NCBI GenBank assembly: GCA_946187365.1
Contig: CAMHRD010000022.1
Coordinates: forward strand, 1 to 9,278
Length of the DNA stretch: 9,278 nt
Direction of reading: 5' to 3'
From: an uncultured Bacteroidales bacterium
GTDB taxonomy: Bacteria > Bacteroidota > Bacteroidia > Bacteroidales > UBA932
The position numbers and the translations under genes are program-made. The stretch's first letter is position 1. Each line of letters begins with the position of its first letter. Positions 1 through 5,876 of this stretch are shown here, one piece after another. Under the pieces are notes generated by a model. That model was not told the origin of the DNA and ran no database searches. It saw only the letters and a list, made by a program, of their open reading frames with translations.

Positions 1-636
1 GTTGGAGGTGGAGATATAGGTCATATCCTGCCACATCTTTCTTATGAAGGGGTAAACCTCTCCCGTTATTAGGAATCTCACTCCCAAAAGAAGAATGAAG
101 GGTACTGCAAATCCACCCAGGCACTTTAGCAGGTTCCTAATTACATCTCCTTCATTTACTACTAAAAGAAAAAGAAGAAGAACCAGTGGGAGTAGCCAAA
201 CTGTTGGTGCAAAGAAGATTGCAGAGACGGCCATAAGAAAGAAGCAGGTAAAGTACTGGCGCTGCAAAAGAGAAAAGTGAGCCCAAAGGAGAACTATCGC
301 GGAGACGTAAACTGCAGAAAATGATATGACCATGTGGTTTACAAAGAGTATGGCGGCGCAAAGAGCCAAAGATGAGACTTTTATCCATCTCTGTGGCTCT
401 ACGGTAGAACTGATGAGGTAGGTGGAAAAGAGCAGAAGTGCGGCCAGAACCAGGCCCAGGATAAATCCCAGAGGGCCACTGTAGAGCGCAGAAATGTCTA
501 AGTAGTCTGAAAAGATTGGGACCCACTCGGTTACAGGCTCATTTTCTGGCACAAAGAAGGCAGACAGGGCCAAAAACAGAGCCACTACGTAGAGTGCTAC
601 TCTGCTTACGGAACCTATTCCCTCCCCATTTTGCAT
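1..636 (-). CDS. Polytopic inner-membrane protein downstream of purD, partial at the left window edge (possibly DUF6427 family)
   Basis: An open frame of 212 codons starts at an ATG (636-634), has no stop and runs off the window, so the C-terminus is missing. The start lies 2 bp after the purD stop codon, which indicates translational coupling in the same operon. The product is strongly hydrophobic. Likely membrane segments are at about residues 12-30, 54-76, 86-105, 107-124, 128-143, 146-160 and 172-190. A short polar loop containing PENEP (30-34) follows the first segment, and basic or polar turns such as EPQRW (80-84) and NEGDVIRN (161-168) separate others. No catalytic motif is visible. 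From memory, Bacteroidota genomes often carry a multi-pass protein of the DUF6427 type beside purD, and position and topology fit that family, but this assignment is inference. Function is unknown; a role in envelope or transport would be a guess. That it is a real gene is well supported by frame, hydrophobicity and junction. Confidence 0.8.
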   Translation of the reverse strand, partial: MQNGEGIGSVSRVALYVVALFLALSAFFVPENEPVTEWVPIFSDYLDISALYSGPLGFILGLVLAALLLFSTYLISSTVEPQRWIKVSSLALCAAILFVNHMVISFSAVYVSAIVLLWAHFSLLQRQYFTCFFLMAVSAIFFAPTVWLLPLVLLLFLLVVNEGDVIRNLLKCLGGFAVPFILLLGVRFLITGEVYPFIRKMWQDMTYISTSN

Positions 637-638
637 TG

Positions 639-1973
639 CTAACTCTCTTTAATATAACGGATTATATCCAGTCCAATATCTTTTCTGAAGTTCTTTCCCT
701 CAAAGATTATCTTATCCACAATATCGTATGCAGAGGCTCTCCCCTCTTCAATCTTCTGAATATCACCTTCTGAGAGATAACTGCCGTTGGCCGTTACCGC
801 AAAGACTCTTCCGCCTGCAGTTACTAGTTCTCCGCTCTCATTCATTGCGGTTCCGCTGTGGAAGACCTTTACGCGTCCGCTGTAGGTATTCTCTCTGAGT
901 AGGATAGTTCCGGTGATTTTCAGCCCCTTAGGATAACTCTCCGGGTATCCGCCGGAAACGCATACCACCGTAAGGGCGTTCTCCTCTGCAATCTTTATGG
1001 TCTCATTCCTGAGTTCTCCCTTTGCGCAGGCAACAAGATGAGAGAGCAAATCTGAGTCTATTCTTGTCATAACAGCCTCGGTCTCTGGATCTCCCATTCT
1101 TACGTTGTACTCAATTACGTAAGGGTCTCCCCCGCAGTTCATAAGGCCCAGGAAGATAAATCCCTTATAGTCAATTCCCTCATCCTGCAATCCCTTGATT
1201 GTAGGCTCTATGATTCTGCTCTTTACCTTGCCCATAAACTCCTCAGTTACAAACGGAACCGGAGAGACTGCTCCCATTCCGCCCGTATTGAGTCCTTTGT
1301 CTCCGTCACCTATCCTCTTATAGTCCTTAGCCTCAGGCAGTACCAGATAATCTTTGCCGTCTGTAAGCACAAATACGGAGACCTCAATTCCGCTGAGGAA
1401 TTGCTCAATAACCACTCTGCTTGAGGCACTTCCAAACTTTCCGCTCAGCATGCTGCGCAGTTCCTCCTTTGCCGCCTCCAGCTCATTCAGAATCACCACT
1501 CCCTTGCCTGCTGCAAGTCCATCTGCCTTAAGCACATACGGAGCCTTAAGAGTCTCAAGAAACTTATCCGCCTCCGCGATGGTTTCACTGCAGAAAGATT
1601 TGAACGCTGCCGTAGGAATGGAGTATTTCTGCATAAACTCCTTTGCAAACTCCTTGCTTCCCTCCAGGCGGGCGCCAGACTTTCCCGGCCCCACAAAGAG
1701 GAGGTTCTTTAACTCCGCATCCGCTTCAAAGTTATCTCTAAGTCCAAGAACCAGAGGCTCTTCCGGCCCAACAACCACAAGGTCTATGTTGTTGTTCAGA
1801 ACAACCTGCTTAACGGCGTTAAAATCCTTTGGACTTCCGCTAACAAGGGTTGCTATCTGGGCGCATCCCGGGTTTCCGGGCATTACAAACAGGTTGGTGC
1901 AGAGGGGGCTTTGCTTTATCTTCCAAGCAATTGCATGCTCTCTGCCTCCGCTTCCAAGTACGAGTACATTCAT
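639..1973 (-). CDS. purD: Phosphoribosylamine--glycine ligase (GAR synthetase)
   Basis: PurD catalyses the second step of de novo purine synthesis in the cytoplasm, joining glycine to 5-phosphoribosylamine with ATP hydrolysis to give glycinamide ribonucleotide. The 444-residue product carries the family landmarks in order: an N-terminal GSGGREHA (7-14), VVGPEEPL (67-74), the ATP-grasp element KADGLAAGKGV (149-159), GGMGAVSP (231-238), the metal-binding EYNVRMGDPETE (288-299) and the C-terminal GGRVFAVTANG region (387-397). The length is close to the usual 420-430 residues, so the protein looks intact. The ATG at 1973 puts the canonical N-terminal beta strand (MNVLVLGSGGREH) at the start, and no clear Shine-Dalgarno sequence precedes it. 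It lies 10 bp after the deacetylase stop and 2 bp before the membrane protein start, so all three genes probably share one transcript. No purine riboswitch is visible in front of it. The assignment is secure. Confidence 0.98.
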   Translation of the reverse strand: MNVLVLGSGGREHAIAWKIKQSPLCTNLFVMPGNPGCAQIATLVSGSPKDFNAVKQVVLNNNIDLVVVGPEEPLVLGLRDNFEADAELKNLLFVGPGKSGARLEGSKEFAKEFMQKYSIPTAAFKSFCSETIAEADKFLETLKAPYVLKADGLAAGKGVVILNELEAAKEELRSMLSGKFGSASSRVVIEQFLSGIEVSVFVLTDGKDYLVLPEAKDYKRIGDGDKGLNTGGMGAVSPVPFVTEEFMGKVKSRIIEPTIKGLQDEGIDYKGFIFLGLMNCGGDPYVIEYNVRMGDPETEAVMTRIDSDLLSHLVACAKGELRNETIKIAEENALTVVCVSGGYPESYPKGLKITGTILLRENTYSGRVKVFHSGTAMNESGELVTAGGRVFAVTANGSYLSEGDIQKIEEGRASAYDIVDKIIFEGKNFRKDIGLDIIRYIKES

Positions 1974-1983
1974 ATCTTACTGC

Positions 1984-2595
1984 TTACAATTCTATTTTTT
2001 GACTGTGAAGTCCCTTATCCTTAATTGCCTGAAGCACGGCAGGGAGTGCTTCCCAAAGATTGCGTGCGCATTTAATGGAGTCATGAAAGGCAATAATTGC
2101 TCCGCTCTCCAAATATGGAACTACCTGGTTCACACACTCTTTGCTCTTAATGTGACGGCTGTAGTCCTTGCTGATTATTGTCCAGAGAATCATTTTGTAC
2201 CTCTCTGCAAGAACTCTGGCCTGGTTAGGTCCTATGCGGGCGTAAGGTGGACGGAAAAGATTTGAGTGGATAAGGTCAGACGCAATATCTATGTCACGCA
2301 CATAGTCTCCGGTCTTTACTCCCCAACCCTTAACGTGGCTATATGAGTGATTTCCAACGGCATGTCCTCTGCGCTTAATCTCTTCAAAGAGCTCCGGAAA
2401 GAGTTCCACGTTCTTTCCTATGCAGAAGAAGGTTGCCTTTGCATCATATTTATCCAGCTGATCCAACACCCAGGGAGTCACCTCCGGACGCGGTCCGTCA
2501 TCAAACGTCAGATATACCTCGTTCCTGTCGTTTGGAAGCTTCCAAATGAAGGAGGGGAACCATCTTTTAATAAATTTTGGAGGGTTAATCTTCAT
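1984..2595 (-). CDS. Polysaccharide deacetylase (NodB homology domain) family protein
   Basis: This 203-residue protein is essentially a bare NodB domain (carbohydrate esterase 4 fold), a family of metal-dependent deacetylases acting on chitin oligomers, peptidoglycan GlcNAc or MurNAc, or similar N-acetyl groups. The motifs are complete: TFDDGP (30-35), with D32 as probable base and D33 as metal ligand; HSYSH (83-87), giving H83 and H87 as metal ligands; RPPYAR (115-120); LWTIISKDYS (137-146), with D144; and FHDS (170-173), with the catalytic-type H171. All expected residues are present, so activity is plausible. The N-terminus (MKINPPKFIKRW) is basic with aromatic residues but has no signal peptide or lipobox, so the protein looks cytoplasmic or peripherally membrane-bound, odd for an enzyme of cell-wall polymers. 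It is the first gene of the operon with purD, an arrangement I recall as common in Bacteroidota. The natural substrate is unknown. Confidence 0.92.
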   Translation of the reverse strand: MKINPPKFIKRWFPSFIWKLPNDRNEVYLTFDDGPRPEVTPWVLDQLDKYDAKATFFCIGKNVELFPELFEEIKRRGHAVGNHSYSHVKGWGVKTGDYVRDIDIASDLIHSNLFRPPYARIGPNQARVLAERYKMILWTIISKDYSRHIKSKECVNQVVPYLESGAIIAFHDSIKCARNLWEALPAVLQAIKDKGLHSQKIEL

Positions 2596-2613
2596 GGCCT
2601 AAGTGTTGCTCTG

Positions 2614-2621
2614 CAAAAGTA
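2614..2621 (-). promoter_or_regulatory. Candidate Bacteroidota-type -7 box for the deacetylase-purD operon
   Basis: Read on the minus strand, this stretch is TACTTTTG, an exact match to the TAnnTTTG -7 consensus of the Bacteroidota primary sigma factor. It would place the transcription start near 2610 and leave a leader of about 15 nt before the deacetylase ATG at 2595. No good TTG element lies about 19-21 nt upstream; the nearest candidate is a weak TTTAAC (2647-2642). The -33 support is therefore poor and the call is tentative. Confidence 0.45.
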
Positions 2622-2638
2622 ATAAATTAAGTTCAGCT

Positions 2639-2669
2639 TTTGTTAAAGAAGATTATTAGATTAAATTTG
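2639..2669 (+). promoter_or_regulatory. Candidate Bacteroidota-type promoter (TTTG-N19-TAnnTTTG) for the DUF4296-deoC operon
   Basis: TTTG at 2639-2642 is followed after 19 nt by TAAATTTG at 2662-2669. This matches the Bacteroidota -33 (TTTG/TTG) and -7 (TAnnTTTG) elements at the expected spacing. Placing the -7 box at its usual distance predicts a transcription start near 2672-2674, only one to three bases before the ATG at 2675, so the mRNA would be nearly leaderless. The region also holds the -7-like box of the divergent operon about 45 bp away, so the two promoters would share upstream DNA. Sequence match only. Confidence 0.6.
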
Positions 2670-2674
2670 TGGTG

Positions 2675-3352
2675 ATGAACAGATTCTATAGAACGTTGGT
2701 TTGTGTTGCCCTGCTCTCTGCGGCCCTCCTTACCCTAACAGGATGCCACAAGAGAGGCATATTGAGCAAGAACAAGGTGGCCCGCATTATGGTAGACCTC
2801 TATGTTTGTGACAGTTACGCAAAGGCGTACGCAGAGGTTAATCTTGCGGCAGACTCCATCCTACTCTATAAGCACGTATTTGACAAGTACAATACCACAC
2901 TGGAGCAGTACCAGAACTCCCTGAGTTACTACCTTCCGGATAAAAAGGCCTATACAGCCATCCTCCAAAAGGCCTCAGATATAGCCAAGCGTGAGTCTGA
3001 GAGGCTGAGAAATGAGAAGGTTGTACCGGGGCTCAAGGTTAAAATTCCGTTCCCTGCCTCCTTTGAAGAGGATAATCCGCTCAACAACAAGTGGGAGAGA
3101 AGGTTGGACGGCAGCGGTATTGTCATAGTCTCCTTCCACGATAATCTTAAAGAGATTCAGCGCAATGCAGAGGAAGAGCAGCGCCGCCGCAATGAACTTG
3201 AGAGGAAGAAACAGGAGATGACACCGGCGCAAAAGGCTGAGCAGAAGAGAAATGAGGAGAAGGCTGCCAAAATCAGAGAACGCTTCAGAAAGAATATGAA
3301 GGAAGACGGAACCGTCAATCTCCAAATGGAAAAACCGGAGTTAAAGAAATGA
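2675..3352 (+). CDS. DUF4296-type lipoprotein with a highly charged C-terminal tail
   Basis: A lipoprotein of 225 residues counted from the ATG at 2675. Two in-frame GTG codons just upstream (2669, 2672) are possible but less likely starts, and the first overlaps the predicted promoter. The N-terminus (MNRFYR) leads into a hydrophobic stretch (7-20) and an LTGC lipobox with C24 as the lipidated residue. The residues after Cys (HKRG) are basic, not the acidic surface-export signal of Bacteroidota, so a periplasm-facing anchor is more likely. Residues about 27-110 (ILSKNKVARIMVDLYVCDSY and onward) have the helical pattern of DUF4296, a Bacteroidota family of unknown function. Residues about 162-210 are extremely rich in Glu, Lys, Arg and Gln and probably form a long helix or coiled coil. 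It is the first gene of the plus-strand operon and its stop overlaps the amidohydrolase start (ATGA). The family call is from remembered pattern; the lipoprotein call is firm. Confidence 0.82.
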   Translation: MNRFYRTLVCVALLSAALLTLTGCHKRGILSKNKVARIMVDLYVCDSYAKAYAEVNLAADSILLYKHVFDKYNTTLEQYQNSLSYYLPDKKAYTAILQKASDIAKRESERLRNEKVVPGLKVKIPFPASFEEDNPLNNKWERRLDGSGIVIVSFHDNLKEIQRNAEEEQRRRNELERKKQEMTPAQKAEQKRNEEKAAKIRERFRKNMKEDGTVNLQMEKPELKK

Positions 3353-4590
3353 AAAAGATAGCCGCAGATATTGCTATTACCTTAGAGGATGAGTTTGGTT
3401 TTCTAAGACCTCTCAAAAGACCTTTAATCACAGTAGATGATGAAGGTAAAATTCTGGAAATAAGACAATACGGAGAAGATGAACTCCACTCACCTGATAT
3501 TGAATACCACCAGGGAATTCTTGTTCCGGGCTTTGTAAACGCCCACTGCCATATTGAACTCTCCCACCTTAAGGGAGTCTTCAAAGAAGGAACAGGTATG
3601 AGCGGCTTCATCAACCAGATAAACGAACTCCGAGAGAGCGTAGATGAGGCCGGCAGAATGAAGGCTATGGAGAGAGAGTTTGAGAACCTCTCCCGTGCCG
3701 GCGTTGTAGCAGTCTCAGACATAAGCAACTGCACGGAAAGCTTTGCTCTTAAGAAGAAGTATCTTACTCTAAAACATACTTCTGAGAACAACCTCTACCC
3801 GGTTTACTACAGAACATTTGTAGAACTCTTCGGCACTGAGACTGAAGATGCAAAGAAGACATTAGACTACGGGCAAAAGATTGCAGATGAGGCTGTTGCT
3901 ATGGGGCTGGATGCCGCCGTTACCCCTCACTCCGTCTATACTATGAGTCCTAAACTCCTGGAGATCACAGCAGAACGCGGCCTTAAGAGCGGCTTTATCT
4001 CCTTCCACTCACAGGAGAGCATTGAAGAGGATCAGATGATACGCACCGGAACAGGCGCCCTGTCAGAGAATTACAAGGGCCGCAACCTTTCCGTTCCGCC
4101 TGTAACGGGTACTTCTTCACTGGAGTATTTCATAGACCGGCTTCTCACATTTGCAAAACCAAAGATTGCAGGAAAGATAAATCTGGTGCACAACGTTACC
4201 ATTGAACGCCTCAGCATTGAGAAGGCAAACGCCAACCTGCAGGAGCCTTACTTTACAGTGTGCCCACTCTCCAACATATTTATCCACAGAGAGTTGCCGC
4301 CGCTTAACAGAATGAGGCTCTACAACCTCACCATCTGTCTGGGAACAGATTCACTCTCATCCAACCACCTTTTGGATATGGTTGCAGAGATGAGGTGCAT
4401 TCAGCAGAACTTCCCTTACATCCACCTCTGTGAGATTCTTACCTGGGCCTGCCTCAACGGTGCAAAGGCCTTGGGAATTGACTCCTGGTGCGGCTCCCTC
4501 AAGGTTGGAAAGAAGCCTGGTGTGGTACTTTTGGAGAATGTTAAAGATTTCCGCCTCACAGAGTTAAGTAAATCTCAAAGATTGGCATAG
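3349..4590 (+). CDS. Amidohydrolase-superfamily metal-dependent deaminase, aminofutalosine/SAH deaminase-like
   Basis: A 413-residue amidohydrolase, normally a cytoplasmic TIM-barrel enzyme that removes an amino group from a nucleoside-like or heterocyclic substrate. Visible elements are PGFVNAHCHIELSHL (60-74), with the HxH metal pair H66/H68; TPHSVYTMS (192-200), with H194; FHSQES (219-224), with metal ligand H220 and likely acid E223; H281 in NLVHNVT; and D334 in GTDSLSSN. This is the subtype II, cytosine-deaminase/TrzN-like set including 5'-deoxyadenosine, SAH and 6-aminodeoxyfutalosine deaminases. The HCHIELSH segment resembles proteins labelled aminofutalosine deaminase, but no other futalosine-pathway gene is in the window, so I leave the substrate open. 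The C-terminal stretch returns to the small beta domain (GSLKVGKKPGVVLL, 382-395), so the protein looks complete. It starts inside the stop of the lipoprotein gene (ATGA) and ends 1 bp before the radical SAM gene, so co-translation is likely. Confidence 0.85.
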   Translation: MKKIAADIAITLEDEFGFLRPLKRPLITVDDEGKILEIRQYGEDELHSPDIEYHQGILVPGFVNAHCHIELSHLKGVFKEGTGMSGFINQINELRESVDEAGRMKAMEREFENLSRAGVVAVSDISNCTESFALKKKYLTLKHTSENNLYPVYYRTFVELFGTETEDAKKTLDYGQKIADEAVAMGLDAAVTPHSVYTMSPKLLEITAERGLKSGFISFHSQESIEEDQMIRTGTGALSENYKGRNLSVPPVTGTSSLEYFIDRLLTFAKPKIAGKINLVHNVTIERLSIEKANANLQEPYFTVCPLSNIFIHRELPPLNRMRLYNLTICLGTDSLSSNHLLDMVAEMRCIQQNFPYIHLCEILTWACLNGAKALGIDSWCGSLKVGKKPGVVLLENVKDFRLTELSKSQRLA

Positions 4591-4591
4591 T

Positions 4592-5404
4592 ATGTCTACA
4601 CATCTTTTTGAATCTATAATTGTAGGCCCCATCCACAGCAGAAGATTGGGAACATCTCTGGGAATAAATCTGCTTCCTCAGAGAGGCAAACTCTGCAGTT
4701 TTGACTGCATATACTGTGAGTGCGGATGGAACAAAGAGCACAAGACAGATAAAAAACTCCCCACGGAAAAGGATGTAAGAGAGCAGCTTACAAAGAGGGC
4801 TCAGGAACTCGTTAAAGAGGGAGTGAAGGTAGATTCCATTACCTTCTCCGGAAACGGAGAGCCCACCATCCACCCGGAGTTCCCTCAGATTATAGATACC
4901 GTACTTAAGGTTAGGAACGAGTATCTTCCAACTGCAAAAATCTCAGTCCTCTCCAACTCCTCCATGCTCTGGAAAGAGGGTGTAAGAGAGGCGCTTATGA
5001 AGATAGACAACCCTATCCTAAAGATAGAGTCCACCATAGAAAAAGTGCTTAGGTGCATCAACCGTCCAAACGAGAGATACTCTTTGAGTGAGACCATAGA
5101 GAACCTTAAAAAGTTCAACGGCAACTTCATACTGCAGACAATGTTTCTCAAAGGCAGGGCGGAAGATCCTCTTACCGGAGAGATGGTGGAGCTGGATTGC
5201 ACAGAGAAAGAGCACGTTGCAGGATGGCTGGAACTGGTGAGGGCCTTAAGACCACGCCAGATTCTGATGTACACGCTGGATAGAGACACTCCGCTCCAAG
5301 GGCTTAAGAAGGTAACCATTGAGGAGATGAAAGAGATTGCCCAACCGCTTTTGGCTGAGGGCTTTAAAATAACCATTAACGGAGAGAAAATATGCGGGCA
5401 GTAA
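4592..5404 (+). CDS. Radical SAM protein, COG0731 (TYW1-like) type, function unknown
   Basis: A 270-residue radical SAM enzyme. C35, C39 and C42 form the CxxxCxxC motif (CSFDCIYC) that binds the [4Fe-4S] cluster for S-adenosylmethionine cleavage; a further C44 follows immediately. TFSGNGEPTIHPEF (84-97) is the GGE-like SAM-binding motif in the form typical of COG0731, whose archaeal and eukaryotic members (Taw1/TYW1) build the tricyclic wyosine base of tRNA-Phe. The N-terminal VGPIHSRRLGTSLGINLLP (11-29) is also typical of this group. Bacteria are not known to make wyosine, so the bacterial members have no settled role. I see no second Cys triplet; the remaining Cys are C155, C203 and C268. 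The gene starts 1 bp after the amidohydrolase stop, and its last 13 bases overlap the dtd start, so it is tightly coupled to a tRNA proofreading enzyme. Superfamily membership is certain; substrate is not known. Confidence 0.92.
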   Translation: MSTHLFESIIVGPIHSRRLGTSLGINLLPQRGKLCSFDCIYCECGWNKEHKTDKKLPTEKDVREQLTKRAQELVKEGVKVDSITFSGNGEPTIHPEFPQIIDTVLKVRNEYLPTAKISVLSNSSMLWKEGVREALMKIDNPILKIESTIEKVLRCINRPNERYSLSETIENLKKFNGNFILQTMFLKGRAEDPLTGEMVELDCTEKEHVAGWLELVRALRPRQILMYTLDRDTPLQGLKKVTIEEMKEIAQPLLAEGFKITINGEKICGQ

Positions 5405-5865
5405 TTCAGAGAGTAAATCATTGCAGTGTTACAATTGAGGGCAAGGTCCATTCCAGGATTGGGAAAGGCTTGATGGTTCTGTTGGGCATTGTAGATGATG
5501 ATACTCAGGAAGATATAGACTTCTTGGCAAAGAAGATTGTAAACCTCAGAGTCTTTGATGACGCCAACGGAGTTATGAACATCTCCGTGCAGGATGACAT
5601 GGGAGACATTATGGTCATAAGCCAGTTTACTTTGATGGCCCAGACCCTCAAGGGCAACCGTCCCTCTTACGTAAAGGCCGCCAGACCGGAGACCGCAATC
5701 CCTCTCTATGAGAAGTTTATAGAGACTATTGGGAGCTTTTTGAACTCCAACCCGGAGAAGCCAAAGAGAGAGATAGCAACCGGCGTTTTTGGTGCGGACA
5801 TGCAGGTGGAGCTCCTAAATGACGGCCCCGTTACCATCCTAATGGACAGTAAAAGAAGAGAATAA
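5392..5865 (+). CDS. dtd: D-aminoacyl-tRNA deacylase
   Basis: DTD hydrolyses D-amino acids (and glycine mischarged on tRNA-Ala) from tRNA, a chirality proofreading step in the cytoplasm. The 157-residue product starts with the canonical MRAVIQRV and carries the two signature motifs of the dimeric fold: SQFT (77-80) and the cross-subunit Gly-cisPro motif in NDGPVT (143-148; G145-P146). It is a little longer than the usual 145-150 residues because of a polar NSNPEKPKRE segment (118-127) before the conserved GVFGADMQVEL (131-141). The start codon lies 13 bases inside the end of the radical SAM gene in another frame, so translation is probably coupled by reinitiation. The gene ends 11 bp before deoC. 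The assignment is secure. Confidence 0.97.
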   Translation: MRAVIQRVNHCSVTIEGKVHSRIGKGLMVLLGIVDDDTQEDIDFLAKKIVNLRVFDDANGVMNISVQDDMGDIMVISQFTLMAQTLKGNRPSYVKAARPETAIPLYEKFIETIGSFLNSNPEKPKREIATGVFGADMQVELLNDGPVTILMDSKRRE

Positions 5866-5876
5866 ATAAAAACAAT

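Noticed and set aside
152..526. A 124-codon minus-strand open frame with some hydrophobic stretches.
   Set aside because: It is another frame of the partial membrane protein at 1-636, which has the better start, the purD junction and continuous membrane segments.
1974..1983. A purine riboswitch or other leader element in front of purD.
   Set aside because: Only 10 bp separate purD from the deacetylase stop, which leaves no room for a structured leader.
1354..2265. A 303-codon plus-strand open frame antisense to purD and the deacetylase.
   Set aside because: It crosses the boundary of two well-identified genes, has low-complexity Ser/Leu-rich composition typical of an antisense shadow, and shows no domain.
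2669..2674. The GTG codons at 2669 and 2672 as the start of the lipoprotein gene.
   Set aside because: The first overlaps the last base of the predicted -7 box, both would lie at or before the predicted transcription start, and the ATG at 2675 gives a normal signal peptide.
3315..3791. A 158-codon minus-strand open frame across the lipoprotein/amidohydrolase junction.
   Set aside because: It is antisense to two genes with clear motifs and has no recognisable features of its own.
4885..5451. A 188-codon minus-strand open frame opposite the radical SAM and dtd genes.
   Set aside because: It is an antisense shadow with Ser-rich composition and no motif; both sense genes are certain.
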